This document shows, piece after piece, positions 37,208-47,809 of a DNA stretch of 64,000 nucleotides (its first letter is position 1; the number at the start of each line of letters is the position of its first letter). The notes under the pieces were generated by a model, which was not told the origin of the DNA, did not search any database, and saw only the letters and a program-made list of their open reading frames with translations. Origin of the DNA: Chaenocephalus aceratus (lineage: Eukaryota; Chordata; Actinopteri; Perciformes; Channichthyidae). The stretch is taken from NCBI GenBank assembly GCA_023974075.1, contig CM043788.1:31339054-31403053 (forward strand). The letters are read 5' to 3'. The position numbers and the translations under genes were made by a program.

Positions 37208-37877
37208 GAAATTGTAGCTCCCGTATTGCCAGACGAGCTTATCTCGAAAATCACCAAACCAACCAGAACTCAACAGGTAGAGCTCTGACTCAACCAGGTG
37301 GCCAGCACTGCTTGAGTCACACCGGGAGCAGAACGCCCAGCCTGTTAAGAGGCGGACAAAAGTGAGCGGCGAGGACCAGCTCGCCGCTGCACCGATGTCT
37401 TGGATGGGAGACATCCTGGACAGCCCAGGATGCAGCCAGACCCTGAGTCGAAAGAGCTCGCGGACCCGAGGGTGCCTGCGAACTCTGACTCGTATGGGCC
37501 CCAAAGCAATTGCTTCCACAAGACAGTGGGAGAGCCGTTGCTTAGTAACAGGCTTGCCCTTATAAGGGTTAGCCCAGAACACCAGGAGTTGGTCATTATG
37601 ACAAGCACCCCTGATCTGTCCATACAGGTGCGTAAGCACGAACTGGACACAGCAAATCCAGCTGCTGTTCCCCGGAGGGACCCAGCGGCGGAGGAAATGC
37701 CTCAATGTCCATTGGGGTACATGACCCAACCCCCTTGAGTATAAGGACAGGGTTGGGCTTCAACAACACTCTCGTTTGCCCTGGGGTGAACCGAGTGTGT
37801 GAAAAAATATGTACAGATAGTGCATGAAAACATTACTGGCTCGCCTGGCGGAAGCCAGGACCAGTAACAGCACTATA
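37202..37877 (-). pseudogene. DIRS tyrosine recombinase, C-terminal part
   Basis: Minus-strand sequence contains NDQLLVFWANPYKGKPVTKQ, then QRLSHCLVEAIAL, and later IQDIGAAASWSSPLTFVRL, segments typical of the DIRS tyrosine recombinase core and C-terminus. The stretch between them, where the conserved H-x-x-R box is expected, reads as unrelated residues (RVRVRRHPRVREL), which indicates local frameshifts. The N-terminal part lies beyond the Gypsy insertion at 42925-43163. Non-functional. Confidence 0.7.
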
Positions 37878-38160
37878 TGTGAGGAATTGCAGTATCTCCT
37901 TCTCCTTTTTTCTGTTTGTTTGTCTATCTGTTTGTCTGTCTTCCTGGCTGGGCATGGTTGACCTACTTTCCGTTTTCCGCCAACTCACCTCCGCTCCTGT
38001 TTCTCATCATCACTGATTACCACTAGTCACCTGCTGCTGCTTAAAACTCCGGTTCGATCATCAGACTTCGCCAGTTCTTCGTATACTCACAGTGATACTC
38101 CATATTCCATTCCGTCCTGCCTGCCACGTCCAGCCCAACCTCTGTCTCAGCCCTGCTCCA
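37878..38160 (+). repeat. 5' LTR, truncated at its 3' side
   Basis: Matches the first 283 bp of the 3' LTR without indels. Ends abruptly in CCCTGCTCCA and then continues directly into gag coding sequence. Confidence 0.93.
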
Positions 38161-38161
38161 A

Positions 38162-39154
38162 TCCGGAGCGGATTCTACCCCAATCCTTCATGCCCTGTCT
38201 AGTCAGGGCTCCCTCCTGGGTGAACACGAGAAGCTCATCCGAGCGTTGGTGGAGAGTAACCGGTCCATGGCTCATCATGTCTCCGAGTTGGCGTGCCAGA
38301 TCTCCGCTCTCACTACCTCGACGGTAGCATTTCAGGCTACCCCCAGTCCAGCCCCTTTGCTCCCTCCTCGCCAGGATTTTCCTATCACCGATCCTGAGCC
38401 ATTTCACGGAGATGTGGAGAAATGCAGAGGTTTTTTGTTCCAATGTAACAAGGTTTTTCGCCAGCGTCCTGTTGCATTTGCTGCTGAAGCAACGAGGATT
38501 AATTTTGTTTTGGGGTTGCTCCACGGGAGAGCTTTAACCTGGGCAGAGGCTTTAAACTCTTCGGTGGATTTTGACACTCTACGTTTTGAGGGCTTCTCTG
38601 ATCGGTTCTCAGCTGTTTTTGATCATCCCAACTCCTCTGGCTCCGCCGAGAATAAGCTGCTTAGCCTGCAACAAGGAAGCCGGACAGTGGCTGATTACTC
38701 CATCGAGTTTCACACACTCGCTGCAGAGGCTCGATGGGACGAGGCGGCTCTCAAGGCGGTGTTTTTAAGAGGATTAAGGGACCAGCTTCGGGACGAATTG
38801 GCAGCACGAGACGTTCCAGCGGATCTCTCAGAGCTGATCTCCTTAGTGTCTCGTTTGGACGGTCGGCTGCGGGAGCGCCGAGCTGAGCGAACACGGAGGG
38901 ATTCACCAGTGTCACTCAGTAAGCCCAATTTTTCTTCCTACTCTGCTCACTCGGTGTCTAGACCTCCCTCTTTTCCCCCGTCGTCCAGTGTGCGCACCTC
39001 TTCTCAGGAGGAGCCCATGCAACTGGGTCGTGCTAGACTTTCTCTGGAGGAGCGTCAGCGCCGGATAGGTGCAGGCCAATGCCTGTATTGTGGAAAGACT
39101 GGGCATAGCATTCCCAACTTCCCAGTACGGCCAAACTGGGAGGCTCGTCAGTAA
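38162..39154 (+). pseudogene. Gypsy Gag, N-terminally truncated
   Basis: Open from the deletion joint with the sense GADSTPILHALSSQGSLLGE, so only the first few residues and the start codon are missing. A retroelement capsid-like region follows, with FHGDVEKCRGFLFQCN and later LRDQLRDELAARDVP. Near the C-terminus is a zinc knuckle, CLYCGKTGHS (from 39080), whose fourth ligand is lost: a Phe codon stands at 39119-39121 where CCHC spacing expects Cys. The stop is at 39152-39154. The gag family is the one from which vertebrate PEG10/RTL genes derive. The next frame (protease) is in -1 relative to gag, as expected for frameshift expression. Confidence 0.85.
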
Positions 39155-39156
39155 GA

Positions 39157-39450
39157 TTGGGGGTCCTGACGAGTCCACAGCAATCATCTCTAACCCCATC
39201 CTTGACTCGTTTTCTTATTTCCGCCAAGCTCTGTGTTAGTTCTATGACATTGCCTCTCCAGGCTCTCATTGATTCTGGTGCGGAGGATAGCTTTTTGGAC
39301 CAGGAGCTAGCTGAACAGCTGGGACTCTGCTTGGAGCCGCTAGAGGAACCGTTAACTGCCTATGCTCTAAATGGACAAATCATCTCCTCAGTCACAGCAC
39401 AGTCACCCCTTGTGACTTTAACCACCGTGAACTTATCCAGTTTAAGGTAA
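39157..39450 (+). pseudogene. Gypsy aspartic protease region, frame-shifted before RT
   Basis: Contains the retropepsin active-site motif ALIDSGAEDSFLD and a following AYALNG segment. The frame closes at 39450, while sequence leading into the RT polyprotein ([19 protein letters not shown]) continues in another frame from about 39430. A small indel near 39420-39435 therefore separates protease from RT. No start codon is expected, because the region is normally made as a fusion. Confidence 0.8.
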
Positions 39451-42400
39451 TATCCTCTCCTTCTACACCTCTGGTTTTGGGTTACCCGTGGCTACGTACT
39501 CACAACCCACACATTGATTGGGCAAAGGGAAGGATTATTGAATGGGATCAGCACTGTCTCGCTAACTGCCTGTGTTCTGCCCTACCTTCAACTTCTGTTT
39601 CCCCAAATCCTGTTGTCTGCCCTGATGCATCTGTAGATTTGACTGGTGTTCCTACTACTTACCACGACCTGCGTTGGGTCTTCAGCAAAGAGAGGGCTCT
39701 CTCTCTTCCTCCCCACCGACCCTACGACTGCCCTATTGATCTGCTCTCTGGAGCTCCTCTACCCTCCAGCCGCCTCTACAATCTGTCCCGTCCTGAGAGG
39801 GAGGCTATGGAGCTTTATATCACGGACTCTGTGGCTGCTGGTATTATTCGTCCCTCCGCTTCTCCTGTGGGTGCCGGGTTCTTCTTTGTAGGCAAGAAGG
39901 ATAAGTCGCTACGACCTTGCATAGACTTTCGGGGGTTAAACAATATCACGGTCAAGAACAAGTACCCATTACCCCTTCTCACCTCAGCTTTTGAACCTCT
40001 CCAAGAGGCAACCCTGTTCACCAAGCTTGACCTTCGAAATGCCTATCATCTGATCCGCATCCGCCAGGGGGATGAATGGAAGACAGCGTTTAACACTCCA
40101 TTGGGCCATTTTGAATATCTGGTCATGCCTTTTGGTCTCACTAACGCCCCAGCAGTTTTCCAGTCTATGATCAATGATGTCTTGTGTGACTTCCTTAACC
40201 GCTTTGTCTTTGTCTACTTAGACGACATCCTGATTTTCTCCAGGAATCAGGAGGAACACGAGAACCATGTCCGCACGGTCCTACAGAGACTGCTGGAGAA
40301 CAAGCTCTATGTTAAGGTGGAGAAGTGCGAGTTCCACCAGAACCGGATCAGCTTCCTGGGCTACATCATCAGTCAGGGCAAGGTGGAGGCAGACCCTGGA
40401 AAGATCAAGGCAGTGGTGGAGTGGCCAGTCCCAACTACAAGGAGGGAGCTCCAGAGGTTTCTGGGATTTGCCAACTTTTACCGTCGCTTCATCCGGAACT
40501 TCAGTAAAGTAGCTGCACCTCTCTCCAGACTCACCTCCGTCAACATCACGTTCTGTTGGACTCCAGAGGCTAACAGAGCTTTCATTAAACTCAAGTCCTT
40601 GTTCACCTCAGCTCCCATCCTTATTCAGCCAGACACAGAGAAGCAGTTTGTTGTGGAGGTGGACGCGTCTGATACTGGAGTAGGAGCAGTTTTGTCTCAG
40701 ATGGCTGGTCCTGATAACATCCTCCATCCCTGTGCTTTTTTTTCACGTCGCCTCTCTCCTGCGGAGCGCAATTATGATGTTGGTAACAGGGAGCTTCTGG
40801 CTGTTAAGTTGGCACTAGAGGAGTGGAGACACTGGCTCGAAGGCAGCAAGCAGCCTTTCCTGGTCTGGACGGACCACAAGAATCTCTCCTACATCCAGTC
40901 GGCGAAGCGACTGAATTCCCGACAGGCCAGATGGGCTCTGTTCTTCTGTCGCTTCGACTTTTGCCTCACCTTCCGCCCTGGCTCCAGGAATGTAAAACCC
41001 GATGCTCTGTCTAGGCTATACTCTCCTGACTCTCCTGATCCTCCAGATGCTTCAATCCTTCCCAAGAGTTGTGTAGTAGGCGCCCTCTCTTGGGAGATTA
41101 ATAACACCATCCTGGAGGCATTGAGAGAGCAACCAGATCCAGGCAATGGTCCTCCGAACCGTCGGTTTGTTCCTGATGCTGCCCGCTCCAAGGTTCTACA
41201 GTGGGTCCACAATTCCCGGTTCTCAATCCATCCCGGAGTAAACCGCACTCTTTCTTTCCTGAAGAGACATTTCTGGTGGCCAACGATCAACACTCTGGAG
41301 TACGTTTCTGCCTGTCCCACGTGTGCTAGGAGTAAGTCCTCCCACCAGTCTCCTGCAGGGTTGCTCCAGCCCCTTCCTATCCCTAGTCGTCCCTGGTCAC
41401 ACATCGCACTGGATTTTGTTACCGGCCTGCCCCCCTCCCAGGGCAACACCACAATCCTCACTGTAGTAGACCGGTTTTCCAAGTCAGCTCACTTCGTTGC
41501 TCTTCCAAAACTCCCGTCAGCCCTGGAGACCTCCCAACACCTCACAGAACATGTTTTCCGGTTACATGGTATCCCTGCCGACATTGTCTCAGACCGCGGT
41601 CCCCAGTTCACCTCTCGAGTTTGGAGGGAGTTTTGTCAATCCCTGGGAGCCTCAGTCAGCCTGACTTCTGGATATCACCCCCAATCAAACGGCCAAACAG
41701 AACGAACTAATCAGGACCTGGAGTCAGCTCTCCGCTGCATCACCGACCGAAACCCCTCTACTTGGAGCTCTCATCTCTCCTGGGTTGAGTACTCCCACAA
41801 CGCTCTTACCTGCTCCGCTACTGGTCTCTCCCCCTTTGAGGCTTCATTGGGGTACCAGCCGCCCCTGTTCCCCGAAGAGGAGCGAGACTTGGCAGTTCCC
41901 TCAGTCCAGCAGCATGTGCGTCGCTGTCAGAAAATCTGGAGAGATACACGATCTGCCCTTCTCCAGACTTCGGCACGGAACCAGCGATCAGCCAACCGTC
42001 ACAGAAAGGCAGCTCCTCTATACGTCCCAGGCCAGTCAGTCTGGTTGTCCTCCCGCAACATTCCTCTCATCTCTGAGTCCAAGAAGCTTTCCCCACGCTT
42101 CATTGGTCCTTTTCCCATCCTAAGGATCATTAACCCTTCCGCAGTTCGGTTGAAGCTTCCCAGAGCTCTGAGAATTCACCCCACTTTCCACGTGTCTCAG
42201 ATTAAGCCGGTTCACACCAGTGAATTGAGCCCTCCGGCCTTACCCCCTCCTCCCGCCCGTATCATCGACAATCACCCTGCTTATACGGTGCACCGTCTTT
42301 TGGACGTCAGACGTCGGGGCAGGGGTTTCCAGTATCTGGTGGACTGGGAGGGTTATGGCCTCGAGGAGCGATGCTGGGTTCCTCGTTCCCGTATCCTGGA

Positions 42401-42623
42401 CCCAATCATGGTGAGGGCCTTTCACAGGGCTCATCCAAACAAGCCTGGTGGTCGCCAGGTGGCTCCCATTGAGGGGGGGGGTACTGTGAGGAATTGCAGT
42501 ATCTCCTTCTCCTTTTTTCTGTTTGTTTGTCTATCTGTTTGTCTGTCTTCCTGGCTGGGCGTGGTTGACCTACTTTCCGTTTTCCGCCAACTCACCTCCG
42601 CTCTTGTTTCTCATCATCACTGA
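39430..42623 (+). CDS. Gypsy Pol: RT, RNase H, integrase, chromodomain
   Basis: An uninterrupted frame of over 1040 codons. RT carries [13 protein letters not shown], the [13 protein letters not shown] block and the catalytic YLDD box (codons 40215-40226). RNase H has [16 protein letters not shown] (about 40653). Integrase has the HHCC zinc part (HPGVNRTL .. CPTC, about 41230-41325), then [17 protein letters not shown] and [12 protein letters not shown] for the D, D and E of the core. A C-terminal chromodomain ([20 protein letters not shown], about 42283-42410) marks a chromovirus and would target chromatin. The frame runs on into the 3' LTR. The ORF is intact here, but its upstream protease is out of frame and the promoter LTR is damaged. 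Confidence 0.93.
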
Positions 42624-42924
42624 TTACCACTACTCACCTGCTGCTGCTTAAAACTCCGGTTCGATCATCAGACTTCGCCAGTTCTTCGTATACTCACAGT
42701 GATACTCCATATTCCATTCCGTCCTGCCTGCCACGTCCAGCCCAACCTCCGTCTCAGCCCTGCTCCACGTTCTTCCCACTCTGTTGAGAGTCTACTTTGT
42801 CTCCTGCCTGTTTTTTGAGGAACGTAAATAAATCCAGTTTTTTTGACACTACACCTAAGTCTCCATCCCAAGTGTTCTTGCATAGCGGGTTCAAGTTTTG
42901 AGTCTCTTTACGAGGAGCGTAACA
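42485..42924 (+). repeat. 3' LTR, complete, 440 bp
   Basis: Starts TGTGAGGAATTGC and ends GAGCGTAACA, with TG..CA termini. It includes a GTAAATAAATCC polyadenylation-like word near 42825 and follows a G-run polypurine tract (42471-42480). Confidence 0.93.
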
Positions 42925-42929
42925 CTATA

Positions 42930-43163
42930 TTAGAGAGACCTGGTGTAGGAATCTCTCGCACTCTGAATAGTGTTTATCACCCTATGAGGGAGTCTCACTG
43001 TATTCAGGTTGTACCACTCACGGGCCAGGCCCATAAGGCCAAGCGCTCTGGGTGTGGGTGAAAAATCGCCCCCCCCCCCCGCCTGGGACAGTATGTCCCT
43101 GCGTAGTGGGAGCTGCCATGGCTGCCCGCACAGCAGCTGATATATCTCTGCCAGCCAGTACAT
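42930..43163 (-). pseudogene. DIRS methyltransferase-like C-terminus and start of tyrosine recombinase
   Basis: Reads WLAEIYQLLCGQPWQLPLRR, then DILSQ, and later INTIQSARDSYTRSL, the usual junction in fish DIRS between the region after RNase H and the N-terminus of the recombinase. It is cut directly by the Gypsy insertion at 42929. The rest of the recombinase resumes at 37872 and below. Confidence 0.7.
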
Positions 43164-43202
43164 AGCGGGCCAGTGCGGAGCTATCAGGATAAGTGTGTGG
43201 CG

Positions 43203-43487
43203 TTATTCCCTCACTCTGGCCAGAGTTTGGGGAATCAGAGCCAGGGGTGGGAACGCGTACAGAAGGCCCGAAGGCCAAACGTGTGCGAGTGCGTCCACGC
43301 CTAACGGTGCGTTTAAGTCGCGCATCGAAAAGAATAGCTGACATTGAGCATTTTCTTTTGATGCGAACAGGTCCACCGTGGCTCTACCATAACACACCCA
43401 CAGCTGGCTCACAATCCTTGGATGTAGAGTCCAGTCTGCATAAAGTGGTGCACCTCTGGACAGCAGATCCGCCCCGAGGTTCATCAC
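43203..43487 (-). pseudogene. DIRS methyltransferase-like region
   Basis: Carries ATVDLFASKENAQCQLFFS, then GVDALAHVWPSGLLYAFPP, the conserved part that follows RNase H in DIRS elements and is annotated there as a DAM-like methyltransferase. It overlaps the end of the RT frame in another frame, so a frameshift lies near 43400-43480. Function beyond family membership is not known. Confidence 0.65.
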
Positions 43488-44763
43488 TCCATGGTACGTG
43501 CGTCGCTCTCAGAGAGAGGAGACGCCCGCTGCTCCATAAGATCAGTTTGCGTGCCAGCATGTGTAAATGGAGAGAACGCAAACCCCCTTGGCGGTTTATA
43601 TACGATATTGTAGTCGTATTGTCTGTCCTCACGAGGACATGGTGTCCTCTGAGAAAAGGCAGAAAGCGTTTTAGGGTGAGGAACACCGCTAAAAGCTCTA
43701 GGTAATTTATGTGCGCCCACTGGAGGTCTCTGCTCCAGAGACCCCTCACCGGACGGCCTTCATAAATACCTCCCCAACCTGTCAGACATGCGTCCGTGGT
43801 GACCACCTTCCGTGAAAGGACAGCACCCATAGGCACGCCCCGTACTAGAAAAGTCGGGTGCAGCCAGTGGCGCAGTGCCGTTACGCATTTCACAGTAACT
43901 ATTACCCTCCGCGCGCCATGACGCGCGGGGTTTAGTTTTAAGGCGGCTACCCAGCGCTGAAACTCTCTCATGTGTAAGCGTCCTAGTCGTACGACCAGGA
44001 TGGCTGACGCCATGAGCCCCATCAACCGCAAGCATGTTCTGAAGAGAACATGTTTGCGCAGCTGGAATTGAGCGAGACAAGCTCTGAAAGCTTTCACTCT
44101 TTCCGCTGACAGGCGGGCTGTAAAGGGCACCGAGTTCAGGCGTAACCCCAGGAAGAGTATAGTCTGCGCGGGGCACAACATGCTCTTCTCTGTGTTTATT
44201 ATGAAACCCAGGTTGAGCAGGTGCTTTACGAGGACATTTGTCTGCGTAACAGCCTCCTGCTCCGACTGTGCGAGAAGCAGCCAGTCGTCCAGGTAGGTCG
44301 CCAGGCGAATACCCTGTTGTCTTAACGGGGCTATCGCGGCTTCCGTACATCGTACAAACACTCTTGGACTGAGAGACAGGCCGAAGGGAAGTACTCTGTA
44401 TTCGTAACAGATCCCCTGAAATGCGAACCTCAGATATTTCCTGTGTGGATAATATACTGGGATGTGGAAATACGCATCTTTCAGGTCGACTGATGTAAAC
44501 CAGTCATCTTGTCGCACGAGACGCAGCAGAGATGTGTGAGTGAGCATTCTGAATTTGTATCTTTTTAGATATCTGTTCAGAACCCTCAAATCCAGTATTG
44601 GCCGAATTCCGTTCCCTCCTCGTTTGGGAACGAGGAAGTACTTGGAATAAAAGCCACTCTGACTCTGCTCGGCAGGTACAACAGATATAGCCCTCTTTTC
44701 TAGAAGTGAGAGGATCTCTCTCTCTAGAATATGGGCTGACTCTCCCCGGGCTTGTGAATACAA
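43384..44763 (-). pseudogene. DIRS reverse transcriptase and RNase H
   Basis: 459 codons counted from a TTG at 44763; homology extends upstream in frame (VTQGYRLQFAVTPPRFSG), so that is not the true start. RT motifs: PILDLRVLNRYLKRYKF, SVDLKDAYFHIPV, LPFGLSLSPRVF and the catalytic YLDD (residues 157-160, in LATYLDDWLLLA). RNase H residues are visible as TTDACLTGWGG (D324), LELLAVFLTL (E356) and RTDNTTTISYINRQGG (D381). The tail loses frame with the next DIRS region. YLDDWLL and INRQGG are the signature of the DIRS group rather than Gypsy or LINE enzymes. Confidence 0.85.
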
Positions 44764-44989
44764 AATGCCCGAGAAACGAGGGGGGGTGACAGCGAATTGG
44801 AGTCTGTAACCCTGTGTTACTGTCTTGAAAACCCAAGCAGATGTTGTGATGATGTTGACAGATGATGTTCCACTGTGTGCTCCTTAGAGCCAGCGGAGAT
44901 GTCACATCTCTTACCCTCTGAGACTCTATTTGGTGTGTTATGGGGCCCTCTAGTGTCTGAACACGGTGGTACCCCATTTCAACAATCCC

Positions 44990-45290
44990 CATCGTCACTG
45001 CGCATGCGCGTGACGGTGGTGTCTTCACGGCCCCAACCGGCACTGCGCACGCGCGTGGCGGTGGCTTCACGGACCCGTCAATAATCCGCCTCTTGAGAGA
45101 TGCCGTAGCTGCTCTCAAGAGGGGAAGGATTGGCGGGCTGTCCTTTACAGCTCTAGCCGGCACTGTGCATGCGCGTGACGGTGGAGCCTTCACGACCCCA
45201 GCCGGCACTGCGCATGCACGTGACGGTAGTGCCCTTAAAGCCCCAACCGGCACTGCGCATGCGCGTGGCGGTGGTGCCTTCACAGACCCG
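44990..45290 (-). repeat. 45-bp coding minisatellite inside DIRS
   Basis: Several imperfect units of about 45 bp, each with a core near GGCACTGCGCATGCGCGTG, separated by related spacer. Read on the minus strand, the units give repeats of the form APPSRACAVPxGxVK (15 residues). Two copies of a second motif (CCGTAGCTGCTCTCAAGAGG type, about 45101 and 45317) flank part of it. It lies between the gag-like and RT frames. Confidence 0.75.
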
Positions 45291-45545
45291 TTTATTATCC
45301 GCCTTTTGAGAGAGGCCGTAGCTGCTCTCAGAAGGGGATTTATAGTTAACGGACTGTTTATTGTTTTTTTTTTCCATTTTTTTGAGCTGCGCCCTTGGTC
45401 GAAGCCTGGATGTGTCAGCGGAAAATGGTTTATTCAAACAACAAAGATGTGACATGTGTTTTTATGCGGACTTGAGGATGACTTTGAGGCATCTCTCGAG
45501 GCGGCGGGGACACGTTTAGAGCCGGGGAAAGAACTTCCAGCTCTG

Positions 45546-47201
45546 TCACAGAGGGGAAAAGGAGGGGCTGTCACGCCGCTTGCTTCTTCCTCCTCGACTG
45601 CTGGCCGAAATTCTGGGTTGGTTGCGCCTGGGCTGCAGCCGGAACCGGAGATTTTCTAGGCCAACTCGCCCTCGTCTCCTGCCTGGGCTGGGGACTCGGG
45701 GTGGGCTGCGACCTCTGCTGACCTGGTACTTTAAACCTAGCAGGGTTCGGAGCAGCTTGGGCGAAGGGCCGCTGTTGCGAAGGCAGCGGCTGGACCCTTC
45801 GAGGGAGACAGAGGTGGAAGGCCTCGTCTTCCTTCTTTTTCGACCGCACCTCCTCTGCATGGAAGCGAGAGCGGAGCCGAAAATCCCCTCGGGAACGATG
45901 GGCATATCAAGCACATCTTCCTTTTCCCGGTCCGGGAGGTTGGTGAGGTTGAGCCATCTAGCTCTTTCTTGCACCACCATGATCCCCATTACCTTGCCCG
46001 TGGCCTGGACGTCGCAGCGTTGGACACGGAGACAAATGTCTGTGACCGCGGCTATCTCGTCCAGAGTGGCCGGTCCAGAATTGCTCGACAGATCCTCACA
46101 GAGCTCCGCTTGGTACGCGGTTAGCATCGAGGAAACGTTCAGAGCCCTGGCGGACAATGCTGCGGTTTTGTAGGACCGTTCAGTCATGGTCGACTGGAAT
46201 CGGTCCGCCTTCGCTGGCAGTGTGGGGTTCCTGCTTGGTGACGGGCCCATCCTCGGTAGGAGGTGGGTTGCCACCAGCTGTTCCATAGGCGGTATGCGGA
46301 GCAGGCCGAGCCTCTCCATACCGTCACAGTCAAGGGAGGAGGCACCCTGGATTGGGGCCTTGTTGCTAAAGGGCCGGTCTCTCCACGAGACCGACACCTC
46401 ATCCAACATCTCCGGGAAGACCGGAAGGAGTTGCCTCTTTGTCCTCGTTGTTTGGGAAAAATGTTTTCCCTCATAACGGGACCTGGAGGTCTCCTTGGCC
46501 ACTTCGGGCCACGGGATGTCTAGCCTGGCCGCAGCGCGCTGACACACGGCTTGCAGGTCCATGCTTAGACAGGGCGAAGCTGGTGTGCTATCGCCCGGGA
46601 GAGCAGCCATCGCTCCCGGCTTTGCAGCCTGAGCTGGTGACACGAAGATGTCGTCTTCTTGCTCGTCCGAATCAGACAGGAGGAACTCAGAGGCATCCTC
46701 TTCGTCCTCCATGTAATCCAATTCTAGGACATCCTCCGCGGGTGAAACCATGGTGAGGTCCAGCCGGGAGCCCCAGCTTGGTATAGCGTGGGGCCCCGTT
46801 CCCGCGTCTTTTTGCCGCCACTGGGTCCCGGCCTGATATGGCGCGGGAATCCGGTTCGCGGCTGCCGCAGTTGATGAGCCCCAGACCGTAAAGGTGAGGG
46901 ACTCAGTCTCTGCGGCGGACGCCCCCGCGTCTTGATTGCCAGCCGGCCAATCAATGGACATGAGGGGATCCTGTCCCGACAGGCTAGCTTGTTGTGCTAA
47001 CCGTCGGCGGAGGCTCTTCATGGTGAGGCGGGCACAATGCCCGCACGAGCCGGGGTTGTCAATAGCCTCCTGGGCGTGTTCCAGCCCGAGGCAGGACGAG
47101 CAGACCTGGTGTGAGTCTGTGCCTGATATCTTCAACCCGCAGCCGCAGAGTCGAGCCTCCGAGTCCCTGACTCCTCTGGTGTGAGGGAGAGAGGCGTCCA
47201 T
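45546..47201 (-). CDS. DIRS Gag-like protein (ORF1), 551 residues
   Basis: Uninterrupted from the ATG at 47201. The N-terminus has two Cys pairs, CGCGLKISGTDSHQVCSSC and CGHC, in the arrangement of fish DIRS ORF1 proteins. The middle is acidic (YMEDEEDASEF) and the C-terminus basic and rich in Arg/Ser/Pro, as expected of a nucleic-acid-binding structural protein. It is the first gene on the element's coding strand, next to the right ITR. It is the only DIRS frame that looks intact here. Exact function is inferred from position. Confidence 0.75.
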   Translation of the reverse strand: MDASLPHTRGVRDSEARLCGCGLKISGTDSHQVCSSCLGLEHAQEAIDNPGSCGHCARLTMKSLRRRLAQQASLSGQDPLMSIDWPAGNQDAGASAAETESLTFTVWGSSTAAAANRIPAPYQAGTQWRQKDAGTGPHAIPSWGSRLDLTMVSPAEDVLELDYMEDEEDASEFLLSDSDEQEDDIFVSPAQAAKPGAMAALPGDSTPASPCLSMDLQAVCQRAAARLDIPWPEVAKETSRSRYEGKHFSQTTRTKRQLLPVFPEMLDEVSVSWRDRPFSNKAPIQGASSLDCDGMERLGLLRIPPMEQLVATHLLPRMGPSPSRNPTLPAKADRFQSTMTERSYKTAALSARALNVSSMLTAYQAELCEDLSSNSGPATLDEIAAVTDICLRVQRCDVQATGKVMGIMVVQERARWLNLTNLPDREKEDVLDMPIVPEGIFGSALASMQRRCGRKRRKTRPSTSVSLEGSSRCLRNSGPSPKLLRTLLGLKYQVSRGRSPPRVPSPGRRRGRVGLENLRFRLQPRRNQPRISASSRGGRSKRRDSPSFSPL

Positions 47202-47643
47202 CTCGTTCGCCGCGAGGTGTGGAGAGGACCCGCTCTTAACAGGTACGTCGAGAAAAAAGTGTTACCAATCTGTCTTTAATCCGGAGAAAAAAGGGCAGTG
47301 TGGGTCTTTTTTCTCAAAGAATATTACCTGGTGTGGTAATATTCTTTTAATCCTTTTCTCCTCCGTGAGAAGAGAAAAGAAAAAACGTCCTCGCTACCGT
47401 GGTGTCGGCAGTGAGGGAAAAACACAAGCTGGCAACGGGTGTGTTGCTAACTTGAAAGTCAAAATCTTACCTTTATTCCAGAGGAAGAACGGCGAGGTTG
47501 ACTATAATACTAACTGGTGTGTTAGTACCATACTCTTCTGCAAGGCAGAATAGGGTAGCCGGCTAACGCCCGTCGACCGAAATTAGCTTTTGGTTCAGTC
47601 TGTGGACTGTTAAGCTAGCCCGGCTACCATTCGAGATGTGCCC

Positions 47644-47809
47644 TGAAGCGAGAAGAGGTGTTTGAATGACGCATGCGTCGTGGCGCAGGCTACTTATAGG
47701 GGGTGATTTCCCCTGACGTTGACGTCAAGATCACCAGCCAATCAGGATTGGCGTAATGAGATTGATGCTTCTGTTTGCTCCGCAATGAGGCGCATCCCAT
47801 AGTGAGACA
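47644..47809. repeat. DIRS right inverted terminal repeat
   Basis: Reverse complement of the left ITR with few differences and one small deletion near 47664. The outermost 27 bp (47809-47835) differ from the left end but are present as complement in the ICR. Confidence 0.9.

Larger units (their letters stand above)
37873..42929 (+). mobile_element. Chromodomain Ty3/Gypsy LTR retrotransposon (sushi-like) with 5-bp target duplication
   Basis: The element proper is 37878-42924, flanked by CTATA at 37873-37877 and 42925-42929. Its LTRs start TGTGAGGAATTGC and end GCGTAACA. Internal order is gag, protease, RT, RNase H, integrase, chromodomain, followed by a polypurine tract (GAGGGGGGGGG) just before the 3' LTR. 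The 5' LTR lacks its last 157 bp, and the primer-binding site and gag start are gone. The two LTRs differ at only 4 of 283 shared positions, so the insertion is recent. It sits inside the DIRS recombinase gene in the opposite orientation. Confidence 0.93.

Noticed and set aside
44504..45283. 259-codon minus-strand frame as a separate gene
   Set aside because: It is the minisatellite of the DIRS read in one frame plus part of the RT region in a wrong frame.
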